Notes: a model not told the origin generated them from the sequence alone. Positions 9,197-17,090 are shown, counted from the first letter of the stretch. The stretch: DNA of 32,546 bases from Flavobacteriales bacterium UBA7325 (GCA_002471375.1 DKPV01000033.1:1-32546), one strand, 5' to 3'. Made by a program: numbers and translations.

Positions 9197-9949
9197 ATGA
9201 AGTGGACAACCTTATTATTAGTTATTTTATTGATATCGCCATCTTTTGCTCAGGTGAATCAAACTGATGCGAATGGGAAGAAACAAGGTATTTGGGAAAA
9301 AGTGTATCCAGGTACCCGTGTATACATGTATCGAGGTCAATTTAAAGATGATAAACCGGTAGGAAAGTTTTCCTATTTCTACAAATCAAGTAAGGTGAAA
9401 GCTGTGATTACACATAGCGCAATATCAGATCGTTCTGAGGGTTATTATTATCATGAGACCGGAGGACTTATGAGTTATGGGATTTATCAGGATCAAAAGA
9501 AAGATAGCGTCTGGGTAAACTGGAACATGAACGGTAAGTTAAGTTCGAAGGAATCGTTCTTGAAGGATTCGTTACACGGAATCAAAGTCGTGTACTATAT
9601 TCCAAAAGAGGGAGATAGATCACAAAGGCCGTCTGCTGTTATTAGGTATGGTAATGGTATGCTTCATGGAGAGTATCAGGAATACTTCGAATCGGGAAGA
9701 ATTAAAGTGAATGGTAAATACGAAAACCACAAGAAAATTGGTGAGTGGATTACCTATCATCCAGATGGAAAAAAAATGATGTTTGTCCGCTATAAAAAAG
9801 GGGTAAAACACGGATGGTGTTATGCCTATGATACTAAGGGGAAAGAATCAGGGAAGAAGTATTATTACTACGGATCTCTGTTGGAAGGTAAACGTCTAAA
9901 GGAAAAAATGAGACAGTTAAAGGAGTTAGGAGTAAGTCCAAACGAATAG
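9197..9949 (+). CDS. secreted YwqK/MORN-like repeat protein
   Basis: This encodes 250 residues and starts 1 base after the HAD gene stop. The signal peptide is WTTLLLVILLISPSFAQ (to about residue 19). The body is a series of short beta-hairpin repeats of the form 'G.w..Y..nGk' (KKQGIWEKVYPG, GLMSYGIYQDQKKDSVWVNW, GMLHGEYQEYFESGRIKVNG, KIGEWITYHPDGKKMMFVRY, KHGWCYAYDTKGKESG). These match the YwqK-type MORN repeats common in Bacteroidota. Database entries call some of these 'toxin-antitoxin system YwqK family antitoxin', but nothing here supports a toxin-antitoxin role. It is the third gene of the operon with the glycosyltransferase and phosphatase. It has no T9SS tail, so a periplasmic location is likely. 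Confidence 0.82.
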   Translation: MKWTTLLLVILLISPSFAQVNQTDANGKKQGIWEKVYPGTRVYMYRGQFKDDKPVGKFSYFYKSSKVKAVITHSAISDRSEGYYYHETGGLMSYGIYQDQKKDSVWVNWNMNGKLSSKESFLKDSLHGIKVVYYIPKEGDRSQRPSAVIRYGNGMLHGEYQEYFESGRIKVNGKYENHKKIGEWITYHPDGKKMMFVRYKKGVKHGWCYAYDTKGKESGKKYYYYGSLLEGKRLKEKMRQLKELGVSPNE

Positions 9950-10145
9950 GACATAAACTTTTTTTGAGTCTAGTAATTCTTTCTTACCTATTTCATGAAG
10001 TTTTGGACTAAAAACGGGTAAACCTTTTTAAGGTGTTTCAAACCAACCATTAATTGATTACTTTCGTCTTACAGTGTCCATTGAACAAAACCGTGTTATG
10101 ATTACTAAATAATGAATTGATTACTCATCACTAAATATTGAATAA

Positions 10146-10835
10146 ATGAAAAATTACTACTTACTTCTCGCTTTAGGTGCCGTTCTTCTAATTGGTGGAT
10201 GCAAGAAGAGTAATACAGAACCTGATTTTCATTACGAATATTTTGCGATGGAAGAAGGGCGTTATGTTATTTATGATGTAATGAGCATTGTTCATGACGA
10301 TGGAGGCTTGATACAGCATGATACAACGTATTCGCAGCTTAAAACGATTTGGAAAGGTGAGTACATCGATAATGAAGGTAGACCAGCACGAGAATTATGG
10401 AGGTACACGCGTGATTCAGTGACTGAACCGTGGGTTTTACAAGATGTCTGGACAGGAGTAATCGATGGAATACGAGCAGAGCTTATAGAAGAGAATCAAC
10501 GTGTAGTTAAACTCGTTTTCGCACCTACACTTCAGAAAATATGGGATGCGAATGCTTATAATCAGGATGAAGAGCTCGAGTGTTTCTATCGTGATATCCA
10601 TAGCGATACTTCAATGAATGGGATAAGTTTTGATCCAACAGTTACCGTTGAAATCAAGTCTAAAAACTCTCTAATCGATAGTGTACACTTCTACGAAGTT
10701 TATTCTGAAGATATTGGACTCGTATACAATCATAAACGAGATGTACATTTTCAATACAACTCCTTTACAGGAACGTGGTTTCTCAATGAAGGTACTGAGT
10801 TGTACTATGATTACGTCTCTAGCGGAGTAGAGTAA
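10146..10835 (+). CDS. lipoprotein of unknown function
   Basis: This encodes 229 residues. The N-terminus YYLLLALGAVLLIGGCKKSN is a lipoprotein signal with Cys19 as the lipidated residue; K20 and K21 follow it. The mature part is rich in beta-strand-like and acidic stretches (YVIYDVMSIVHDD, YSQLKTIWKGEYIDNEGRPA, VYSEDIGLVYNHKRDVHFQY). The layout ('EG.Y.IYDV ... H.D...L....Y.LKT') is familiar from Bacteroidota hypothetical lipoproteins, but I cannot name a family. It is monocistronic: 196 bp follow the MORN gene, and an inverted repeat lies just after its stop. A TACTTTCG at 10059-10066, one mismatch from the -7 consensus, may be its promoter, giving a leader of about 70 nt. Confidence 0.75.
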   Translation: MKNYYLLLALGAVLLIGGCKKSNTEPDFHYEYFAMEEGRYVIYDVMSIVHDDGGLIQHDTTYSQLKTIWKGEYIDNEGRPARELWRYTRDSVTEPWVLQDVWTGVIDGIRAELIEENQRVVKLVFAPTLQKIWDANAYNQDEELECFYRDIHSDTSMNGISFDPTVTVEIKSKNSLIDSVHFYEVYSEDIGLVYNHKRDVHFQYNSFTGTWFLNEGTELYYDYVSSGVE

Positions 10836-10842
10836 TTCCCCT

Positions 10843-10868
10843 AGCTCGCTTGATTATCTCAGCGAGCT
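10843..10868 (+). terminator. inverted repeat after the lipoprotein gene, possible weak terminator
   Basis: An 8-bp perfect stem (AGCTCGCT / AGCGAGCT) with a 10-nt loop begins 7 bp after the stop at 10835. The bases that follow are CTTCCG, not a U-tract, so intrinsic termination would be weak. It could instead protect the mRNA 3' end. Confidence 0.35.
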
Positions 10869-11026
10869 CTTCCGTCGAATTCATCATTTTTTTCAATTGT
10901 GCAATGATTTCCATGAACTATACGAGATTTTACCCGGAATAGAGCGTTGTGATTGATTGATAACGAGTGACTTCGAAGAGGATCTAGTCAATATTGAAAT
11001 CCATTAAATAAGATTCGTCCAATCTA

Positions 11027-11057
11027 TTGACTTTAAGAAAGCTTTCAGCTATATTTG
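11027..11057 (+). promoter_or_regulatory. secDF promoter, Bacteroidota type
   Basis: TTG at 11027-11029 and TATATTTG at 11050-11057 are separated by 20 bp, matching the Bacteroidota consensus (TTTG, about 19-21 bp, TAnnTTTG). The secDF ATG follows 34 nt after the -7 box. Confidence 0.65.
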
Positions 11058-11091
11058 CAGGCTTGAATAATATACTAAACTAATTTACGAA

Positions 11092-14000
11092 ATGCGTAAT
11101 AAAGGATTTTTTTGGTTTCTAACAATTTTACTAACTGTAGTATGTATCTATCAGCTGTCTTTCACATGGGTTTCTAGCTCTGTTGAGAAGAAAGCTGAGA
11201 AAGAGGCACAAACTAGAGTTGACGAGGAGTGGGCGAATAAAGGTGAAGCAGATTCACTTTATTTACCAAATGGAACTGCCGTCGCATTCAATGAATCTGA
11301 ATCGAAAGAGCTTGCAAAAGCTGCTTACGTGAATGATATCTTGAAATCTAAAGCAGAAACTCCAGTCTACCCATTGTTTGGATCAACATTTAAAGATGTT
11401 AAGAAACGAAGTCTTGCTCTCGGGCTTGACCTTGTAGGTGGAATGAGTGTAACTCTTGAGGTTTCTATGCCAGAGCTTCTTGCGAGCTATTCACGTAATG
11501 CAAAGGACCTTGACTTCAAGAAAGTTTACGATGCTGCTGAGAAAACTTACAACGAAAACGGAGGAGAGTTCGTAAATGTGTTTGCTGCCAAGTACGATAA
11601 GCAAATCGGTGACGATAAAATGGTGAAGCTTTTCGCTATTGCAGATATCGACGAGTTGGGTATCAAATCAACAAACGAAGAAGTTATTGATTTCTTGAGT
11701 ATTCAAGAAGGAAAAGCAATGGACGGTGTTGAAGAAATCATGAATCGTCGTATTAACCAATTCGGTGTTGCTCAACCAAATATTCAAAAAGATCCTGCGA
11801 ACAATAGATTATATATTGAGTTGCCAGGTGTAATGGATGAAAAGACGGTTGCTGAAAAGTTAAAATCTACAGCCAACCTACAATTCTTTGAGACTTACCG
11901 ATTCGGAGTTGATTTTGATGGACAATGGGAAGCTATTGTTGCCGCTTCAATGAGAGAAGAAAGTGATGACGTTGAGGATGTTGTTACAACTGATTCATTA
12001 GACTCGAACGGTGTAGCTATAGTTGACATACCTAATCCTTCGGATTCTGGAGATACTGCCGGCGCAGAGGAGTTAACTTCTTTAACTGGAGCAACTCTAG
12101 ATGAAACTACAGAAGGTGGAACTAAAGGTCTTCGCGAGATGGTCTTGAGAATTGATGAGACACGTATGTTCGTAACAAGCGAAGATCGTGGACAAGTTGA
12201 GAAGCTTTTAAAACGTGATGATGTATTGGACGTATTCAACGACAACTTAAAGTTGATGTGGGGTGCAACAATGGAGAAATTAAACGACGAGATCGGTACT
12301 GGTTATTTCTTATACCCATGTAAAGTTCCAGAAAGTGGAAAAGCACTCGTTGGAGGTAAAGATATTAAGTCAGCTTCACGTGATTATGACCAACAAGATG
12401 GTGAAATCGCTGTAAGTATTAGAATGACTACAGAAGGAGCTGATAAGTGGGCGCAAATGACAGAAGAGAATGTCAACCAGCTTGTTGCTATTACAATGGA
12501 TAACGTTGTTTACAGCGCTCCTAACGTAATCAATCCTATTCGTGATGGAAACACTCAAATTAGTGGTTCTTTCTCAGTTCAAGATGCTGACGATTTAGCA
12601 GGACTACTTAACGGTGGAGCACTCCCTGCACCATGTGTGATTCAAGAACAAACGAAAGTAGGACCAACAATCGGTGCTGAGAATTCTCGTGCTGGTTTGA
12701 TGTCATTCGGAATTGCATTGGCTCTTGTATTTATATACATGATCTTCTATTACGGAAAAGCAGGTATTGTTGCTGATATTGCACTGGTTGCAAATATCTT
12801 ATTCTTGTTTGGATCACTTGCTTCGTTTGGAGCGGTATTGACACTAGCTGGTATTGCAGGTATCGTTCTTACGATCGGTATGGCCGTGGATGCTAACGTA
12901 CTTATCTTCGAAAGAATTCGTGAAGAGCAGGCGAACGGAAAAGATTTAAAATCTGCAATTGATACTGGATTTAAGAAGGCACTTTCTTCAATTATTGATG
13001 CCAACGTTACAACAATGTTGACAGCAATTGTACTTAAGGTTTTTGGATCAGGTCCAATTGAATCATTCGCAACAACTTTGATCATAGGTATCTTCACATC
13101 GGTATTCGCTGCACTTGTGATTACAAGATTGGTAATCAACATGTGGATGAAAAGAGCTGGTACAATCAACTTCGAGTCAAAAATGACAAAGAATGCGATG
13201 AAGAACTTCAAATTCAACTTTGTTGGAAATCGTAAGAAGTACTACATAATCTCTGGAATTTTAATTGCAGGAGGAATCGCAGCAATTGCATTCAGAGGAC
13301 TGAATCCAAGTGTTGAATTCTCAGGTGGACGTACGTTCGGAGTTAAATTTGAAAAGTCGACTGAAGGTAAACAAGATGCTATTGAAGCTGCTTTGATCGC
13401 GGACTTTATTCAGAGCGATGGAACTGCTGCTTCTGTTGAAACTAAAACTAAGGCAAATAGCTATTATTTAGAAATCGCTACTAACTACAGACGTTCTGAT
13501 AAGAATGCTAACGAAGAGGTTCAAGAGGAACTTCTAGCGAGTCTAGCAAAAATGAAAGATCAGTTAGGGACAGCTTCTGTTAAAGAGTCTCGTAGTGTAT
13601 CACCGACAGTATCGAAAGAGTTGATGTCATCATCGATGATTGCAATTATTCTTTCATTGGTGATCATTTTTGCCTACATATTAATTCGATTCGGAAGATG
13701 GCAATATTCTACCGGAGCGATTGTAGCCATGATGCACGATGTTACCTTGGTACTCGCGGTGTTCTCGATATTCCATGGTATTCTACCTTTCAATATGGAT
13801 ATTGATCAAGCGTTTATCGCAGCCATATTAACGGTAATTGGATATTCGATAAATGATACAGTAATTGTATTTGATAGAATTCGTGAGAACCTTAGAACGT
13901 TTAAAGGTCAGGATGAAACGTCTACAATTAATAAAGCCTTAAATTCTACATTGTCTAGAACGATTAATACTTCGATGACGACATTCATTGTATTGTTGAT

Positions 14001-14190
14001 GATCTTCATCTTCGGTGGAGCGGCAATTAAAGGATTTATCTTTGCATTGATGATCGGTGTAGTAGTCGGAACATACTCTTCTGTATGTATTGCAACACCA
14101 ATTCTGATTGACTTCTCAAGAAGAACAAAAACGGACTTGAAGGATAAAGAAAGAGAAGCGAAAGAAGATCCAGCAGTACTTGTAGGATAG
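11092..14190 (+). CDS. secDF: protein translocase subunit SecDF (fused)
   Basis: This encodes 1032 residues as a SecD-SecF fusion, the usual form in Bacteroidota. The first membrane helix is at about 5-28. The SecD P1 signature GLDLVGGMSVTLEVSMPE is near 107-124. The SecD membrane block runs from about 535 to 690 and contains GIAGIVLTIGMAVDANVLIFERIREE. The SecF half starts near 720 with NPSVEFSGGRTFGVKF, followed by GAIVAMMHDVTLVL and IGYSINDTVIVFDRIREN. SecDF uses the proton-motive force to pull exported proteins through SecYEG on the periplasmic side. An acidic, Ser/Thr-rich low-complexity insertion (about 283-345) interrupts P1. The gene has its own promoter (11027-11057) and a strong terminator (14214-14243), so it is monocistronic. 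It presumably serves the many exported proteins here. Confidence 0.97.
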   Translation: MRNKGFFWFLTILLTVVCIYQLSFTWVSSSVEKKAEKEAQTRVDEEWANKGEADSLYLPNGTAVAFNESESKELAKAAYVNDILKSKAETPVYPLFGSTFKDVKKRSLALGLDLVGGMSVTLEVSMPELLASYSRNAKDLDFKKVYDAAEKTYNENGGEFVNVFAAKYDKQIGDDKMVKLFAIADIDELGIKSTNEEVIDFLSIQEGKAMDGVEEIMNRRINQFGVAQPNIQKDPANNRLYIELPGVMDEKTVAEKLKSTANLQFFETYRFGVDFDGQWEAIVAASMREESDDVEDVVTTDSLDSNGVAIVDIPNPSDSGDTAGAEELTSLTGATLDETTEGGTKGLREMVLRIDETRMFVTSEDRGQVEKLLKRDDVLDVFNDNLKLMWGATMEKLNDEIGTGYFLYPCKVPESGKALVGGKDIKSASRDYDQQDGEIAVSIRMTTEGADKWAQMTEENVNQLVAITMDNVVYSAPNVINPIRDGNTQISGSFSVQDADDLAGLLNGGALPAPCVIQEQTKVGPTIGAENSRAGLMSFGIALALVFIYMIFYYGKAGIVADIALVANILFLFGSLASFGAVLTLAGIAGIVLTIGMAVDANVLIFERIREEQANGKDLKSAIDTGFKKALSSIIDANVTTMLTAIVLKVFGSGPIESFATTLIIGIFTSVFAALVITRLVINMWMKRAGTINFESKMTKNAMKNFKFNFVGNRKKYYIISGILIAGGIAAIAFRGLNPSVEFSGGRTFGVKFEKSTEGKQDAIEAALIADFIQSDGTAASVETKTKANSYYLEIATNYRRSDKNANEEVQEELLASLAKMKDQLGTASVKESRSVSPTVSKELMSSSMIAIILSLVIIFAYILIRFGRWQYSTGAIVAMMHDVTLVLAVFSIFHGILPFNMDIDQAFIAAILTVIGYSINDTVIVFDRIRENLRTFKGQDETSTINKALNSTLSRTINTSMTTFIVLLMIFIFGGAAIKGFIFALMIGVVVGTYSSVCIATPILIDFSRRTKTDLKDKEREAKEDPAVLVG

Positions 14191-14213
14191 TCTCTAATAC
14201 ATTCAAAATATCG

Positions 14214-14243
14214 AGCCGCTACGTGAAACGTAGCGGCTTTTTT
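14214..14243 (+). terminator. rho-independent terminator of secDF
   Basis: A perfect 10-bp GC-rich stem (AGCCGCTACG / CGTAGCGGCT) with a 5-nt TGAAA loop is followed by a run of six T (14238-14243). It lies 24 bp after the secDF stop. Confidence 0.9.
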
Positions 14244-14329
14244 ATTGCTCACAAGAGCCAACGTAATCGCCTTTGTTTTCGTTATATAAATAGGAGGTAG
14301 AAGTAGGCAGCTAACTTAAAGATTGAGGT

Positions 14330-14515
14330 ATGATTGTGTTTGTGGGATTGGTGATGTTGATGATTATCGGAAATTGGGTGCTGGGTTTTATGACAAATCC
14401 TTAGGTAGCGTTATCTAAACCTTCTCATCATTCTAAATGGTTAGGCAATGTGCTGTATGATATAATGGAAGATTATTACTCTAATGTCATCCAGCGAAGC
14501 ACATTTTCTGCTTAG
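14330..14515 (+). pseudogene. stop-interrupted frame with a membrane helix, probable gene remnant
   Basis: One frame reads MIVFVGLVMLMIIGNWVLGF then MTNP and a TAG (14402-14404). It continues open for 36 more codons (including KPSHHSKWLGNVLYDIMEDY) to a second TAG at 14513. The first part is a convincing membrane helix. Either it is a 24-aa membrane peptide followed by chance reading, or a decayed 61-codon gene with one nonsense change. No recognisable family; low certainty. Confidence 0.25.
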
Positions 14516-14532
14516 AATCGATAAAATAATAA

Positions 14533-14712
14533 TGCAAGAGCGGTATGCGGAATACCTGAAGGAAGGAGAGGTTTTCCTTACTCTTCCTGTTGATTTTGGC
14601 TTTTAGAGATAGTAACCAATTCTGGTTCAGTAAACATACAAATCCGCATGCAGAGTCAATCCCTTCTGCAAGGGGTGAGAATACTGATGCTGTTCAATAT
14701 CAGGTTGAGTAA
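14533..14712 (+). pseudogene. frameshifted membrane-anchor remnant upstream of the PCP_red-like ORF
   Basis: ATG at 14533 reads MQERYAEYLKEGEVF and then stops after 24 codons. Shifted by one base, the frame continues as LLFLLILAFRDSNQFWFSKH and stays open to a TAA at 14710-14712 that directly abuts the next ATG. The hydrophobic LLFLLILAF could be a membrane anchor. Joined across one frameshift and one stop, it would give an anchored form of the PCP_red-like protein. This is a reconstruction, not a proof; a small coupled membrane gene using a non-ATG start is the alternative. Confidence 0.3.
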
Positions 14713-14880
14713 ATGGAAGGAACAGTCAAATGGGATCCTGATGCCTACAAGAAGTTAGTTAAGGTTCCGCGGATATTTTTAAAGATGGGGATCTCCAAAA
14801 GAAATGAGGCGGCCGAAACTGAAGGCGTAGACTTGTTGACGCCCGAATTTCTGGATAAAGTAAATGATAAGAGAAAATAG
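14713..14880 (+). CDS. 55-aa standalone PCP_red-like domain protein
   Basis: This encodes 55 residues, with ATG directly after an in-frame TAA (TAAATG). The sequence aligns over its whole length with the C-terminal PCP_red domain of light-independent protochlorophyllide reductase subunit B (ChlB/BchB). Shared positions are W7-x-P-x-A11, L15-x-K-[VI]-P19, A34, G38, T43-x-E45, and the spacing from the Pro to the final T-x-E is identical (26 residues) to the ChlB C-terminus I recall. No other chlorophyll-synthesis gene is near, so a role in pigment synthesis is unlikely; the domain also occurs alone in other bacteria. The conserved Phe-Val-Arg after the Pro is changed (PRIFLK). No strong ribosome-binding site is visible, so it may be coupled to an upstream frame or be the end of a broken gene. 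It ends 8 bp from the convergent SDR gene. Confidence 0.5.
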   Translation: MEGTVKWDPDAYKKLVKVPRIFLKMGISKRNEAAETEGVDLLTPEFLDKVNDKRK

Positions 14881-14888
14881 TTGAGTCT

Positions 14889-15593
14889 CTAAAATGGATT
14901 GGTTGCCCAAACGGTTACTTCGGGTACAAAAGCTTTAGTTCTCATTTCAATAAGTGAGACAATCGTATTCGCTATATCTAGAGCTCCCAATTTGTTATCT
15001 GCTTCTGCCACTTCAATTCTTTCCTCATTCGCGAATGCTGTTGTAACTTCACTTGGATTGACCAGACAGACTCTTATATTGTCTTTTCTCAATTCCGCTT
15101 GCCAGCATTGCGTCATGCCTCTCACTGCGAATTTTGACGCAGCGTAAACCGTTCCTCTGGCAAATCCTTTTAAGCTAGCCGTTGATGCTATGTTAATGAT
15201 ATTTCCTGATTGCTGTGATTTGAATGTAGGAAGGAGTTCCTGGGTAAGGAGAGTCAATCCAAATACATTCGTATTGTAAGTACTGAGCAAGTCTTCCTCG
15301 GTAATTTCTCCAAGCAAAGGAAATACTCCAACCCCAGCGTTGTTCACCAAAACATCAATAGATCCATCAAGGAGGTCCAATATTTGCCTAGCTTTTGCTG
15401 GTATAGACTTTAAATCTGCAATATCAAACGGAAGTGGGATTGCGCCGATTTCATCTGCGGTGTTTTTGAGTTTGACCTCATCTCGTCCTGTAATAACAAC
15501 ACGTGCTCCATTTAGTGCAAATTGTCTGGCTGTTTCTTTTCCGATTCCTGAGCTTCCGCCGGTTACAAGGATAGTTGAGTTTTGGATCTTCAT
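14889..15593 (-). CDS. short-chain dehydrogenase/reductase (SDR) family oxidoreductase
   Basis: This encodes 234 residues with ATG at 15593. Classical SDR motifs are present: the Rossmann glycine motif TGGSSGIG (11-18), R37 in ITGRDE (NADP-favouring), NNAG (84-87), N109, S137 (NIASTAS), and the Y150-x-x-x-K154 pair in YAASK. Each tetrad residue (N, S, Y, K) is in place, so it should be an active NAD(P)H-dependent oxidoreductase of the cytoplasm. It is most like the YdfG/3-ketoacyl-reductase-like group, but the substrate cannot be told. It is the last gene of a minus-strand operon and starts 3 bp after the stop of the 45-aa gene. The C-terminus ends at VTVWATNPF, slightly shorter than typical SDRs (about 245-250). 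Confidence 0.92.
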   Translation of the reverse strand: MKIQNSTILVTGGSSGIGKETARQFALNGARVVITGRDEVKLKNTADEIGAIPLPFDIADLKSIPAKARQILDLLDGSIDVLVNNAGVGVFPLLGEITEEDLLSTYNTNVFGLTLLTQELLPTFKSQQSGNIINIASTASLKGFARGTVYAASKFAVRGMTQCWQAELRKDNIRVCLVNPSEVTTAFANEERIEVAEADNKLGALDIANTIVSLIEMRTKAFVPEVTVWATNPF

Positions 15594-15596
15594 GGT

Positions 15597-15734
15597 TTAA
15601 TTATTTTTCTTGAGGTGATAAGTTGTTTGTCTAAATAGTAGGAGAATCCGCCTCTTCTTTTTTTCTAGAACCTTAAGGTTAAGATCTTGAAAGAGGCTTT
15701 CCCATTCCTTTTCTGATTTATTCTGATAGGTCAT
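15597..15734 (-). CDS. 45-aa basic small protein inside the esterase-SDR operon
   Basis: ATG at 15734 overlaps the last 17 bases of the lipoprotein gene (frame +1), and the TAA at 15597-15599 lies 3 bp before the SDR ATG. The product reads NKSEKEWESLFQDLNLKVLE followed by KKKRRILLLFRQTTYHLKKN: an acidic-amphipathic N-terminal half and a strongly basic second half. It fills the only gap in this operon with no wasted bases, as expected of a translationally coupled gene. No family is recognised. The residue pattern looks protein-like, but length alone cannot exclude chance. A peripheral membrane or nucleic-acid-binding role is conceivable from the KKKRR cluster. Confidence 0.5.
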   Translation of the reverse strand: MTYQNKSEKEWESLFQDLNLKVLEKKKRRILLLFRQTTYHLKKNN

Positions 15735-15969
15735 CTAGTGAGACATGGTAGATCTGGCCGTTTTCATCTCGTAACTGGACATCAAACTCTGCTTGATTTT
15801 TTATTACTCTTGAATCTAGAGAATCAATGTGATGATTTTCCTCCGTTGGAAAATTTTCTATAGTTGGTATTTCATGAGGTATTTCCGGCAAGTTTTCAAG
15901 CTTAGACATACCGCATGATGTCAGAATGATTGCAGATAGAATCATTAGTATAATCTTCCAGTCCTTCAA
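15718..15969 (-). CDS. small lipoprotein
   Basis: With the TTG at 15969 as start, it encodes 83 residues and begins MKDWKIILMILSAIILTSCG, a textbook lipoprotein signal with Cys19. This start lies 1 base after the esterase stop. A longer frame from ATG 16008 would overlap the esterase gene by 38 bp and put 13 extra polar residues before the signal; ATG 15945 would leave only 10 residues before the Cys. The mature part is acidic and Pro-rich (LENLPEIPHEIPTIENFPTE) and ends with QLRDENGQIYHVSLDDLSE. Function is unknown; it is likely anchored in the outer membrane or inner-membrane periplasmic face. Its 3' end overlaps the 45-aa gene. Confidence 0.65.
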   Translation of the reverse strand: MKDWKIILMILSAIILTSCGMSKLENLPEIPHEIPTIENFPTEENHHIDSLDSRVIKNQAEFDVQLRDENGQIYHVSLDDLSE

Positions 15970-15970
15970 A

Positions 15971-16996
15971 TTAATATTCTGTTCTAAATACTCTTTCTCT
16001 TGAACCATCTGAATAGATGAAAATCAATGGAGTATTTGGTTTAAACATAGTTTCTTTCCCCATGAGATCAATTATCTTGAGGACTTCTTGGCTATCATTC
16101 ATTTCAATTGCTTCATCGAGACCAATGAATTGCGAACATTGTTTGCCTGCTAGAAAGTCCCATGCAACTTGGGGTGAATAGAAATCCAGATTTATTGTTC
16201 CCACGCCTCCCCAGACAGTAAGAATTCCAGGCCATTGATGTCCACCTCCAATGATTTTGATAAGTTCTAATTCAGCGTTCGTGCAATTGTTGTATGAATA
16301 TCCTTCAGGATACGAGAGGTCAATAAGGCTTGGATTAGGCATTGGATACTGAGTTGGAATTGGATCGCAATTGTGATAGGTTTGCCATTTTTCCATAAAG
16401 GTATTCACAGAGACTCCGGTCGTAGGCGAACCAAAATAACTCACGACGCCATCTGCCGTGCCATGAATGTGCAGAATGTCGGGCATAAACTGTGGAGAAC
16501 AGTTTTGATAAACGGTATCGCTCATAGTACCCGATATTGATGCAATAGCAGCAAAGCATTGGCTTGATTCACACGCTAATTTGTAACTCATGAATGCTCC
16601 GTTCGACATTCCGCAGAGATACTGTCGATTGCTGTCCGTATTGAAGTTGTTCTGCATGAATATGGCAACCTTTTCGATAAAACCGATATCATCAGCTTGA
16701 GAAATCGAAACATTCATATTTGCATTCCAGGCTCCTGCAATTCCTGTTGGATAGCAGACGATAAAGTTGTTTGCTTCTGCTATGTCATTAAACCCCGTAA
16801 TATCCATTATTCCAGGGCCATCTTGCGTTAGAGCGTGCAGAACGAAAAGAATGGGCAATGATTCAGATGGCGACCACGTAGTTGGAGTGTAATAGATGAA
16901 TTCACGATTGAGACCATCATGCATCATGATATCAGTAGTCTGAGAGTGAGCTGAACAATTGACTATTAATAGCAAAGCGAGAAGTAGTAGTCTCAT
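15971..16996 (-). CDS. secreted PHB-depolymerase-like esterase with short T9SS-type tail
   Basis: I chose ATG 16996 (341 residues), which gives the signal peptide RLLLLALLLIVNCSAHSQ. The longer frame begins with a TTG at 17014 that lies inside the predicted -7 box. The alpha/beta-hydrolase fold shows IYYTPTTWSPSESLPILFVL, the nucleophile elbow GMSNGA (catalytic Ser), HGTADGVVSYFG (acid region) and GGGHQWPG (catalytic His). These are the features of LpqC/polyhydroxybutyrate-depolymerase or feruloyl-esterase-type secreted enzymes. The last 38 residues (VLKIIDLMGKETMFKPNTPL then IFIYSDGS...) are a T9SS-type tail nearly identical in plan to that of the 1168-aa protein at 20770. It heads the operon with the lipoprotein, the 45-aa gene and the SDR. 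The ester substrate is not determined. Confidence 0.85.
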   Translation of the reverse strand: MRLLLLALLLIVNCSAHSQTTDIMMHDGLNREFIYYTPTTWSPSESLPILFVLHALTQDGPGIMDITGFNDIAEANNFIVCYPTGIAGAWNANMNVSISQADDIGFIEKVAIFMQNNFNTDSNRQYLCGMSNGAFMSYKLACESSQCFAAIASISGTMSDTVYQNCSPQFMPDILHIHGTADGVVSYFGSPTTGVSVNTFMEKWQTYHNCDPIPTQYPMPNPSLIDLSYPEGYSYNNCTNAELELIKIIGGGHQWPGILTVWGGVGTINLDFYSPQVAWDFLAGKQCSQFIGLDEAIEMNDSQEVLKIIDLMGKETMFKPNTPLIFIYSDGSRERVFRTEY

Positions 16997-17011
16997 AAAT
17001 TGATGTTTAAA

Positions 17012-17019
17012 CAAAGATA
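17012..17019 (-). promoter_or_regulatory. -7 box of the esterase operon
   Basis: On the minus strand TATCTTTG matches TAnnTTTG exactly, 15 bases before the ATG at 16996, leaving a very short leader. A TTG occurs about 25 bp upstream, which is longer than the usual spacing. The motif argues against the upstream TTG start at 17014. Confidence 0.5.
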
Positions 17020-17045
17020 CGTATTCTCTGCCCGAAATTTAAATC

Positions 17046-17075
17046 AAAAAAAGGGAAGCAATCAGCTTCCCTTTT
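17046..17075 (-). terminator. terminator of the small T9SS protein gene
   Basis: On the minus strand AAAAGGGAAGC pairs with GCTTCCCTTTT around a 5-nt loop, followed by a T-run. It lies 16 bp after the stop of the gene ending at 17091. Confidence 0.85.
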
Positions 17076-17090
17076 AGAAATCGGTTAAAA

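Noticed and set aside
9197..9949. Toxin-antitoxin module suggested by the YwqK family name
   Set aside because: The protein has a signal peptide and MORN-like repeats, and neither neighbour is a toxin; the name is a database label only.
11895..13217. Minus-strand frames of 116 and 155 codons inside secDF
   Set aside because: SecDF motifs fix the plus-strand frame; these are antisense shadows with odd composition.
16335..16559. A 74-codon minus-strand frame inside the esterase gene
   Set aside because: It is an out-of-frame shadow of the esterase, which has complete catalytic motifs.
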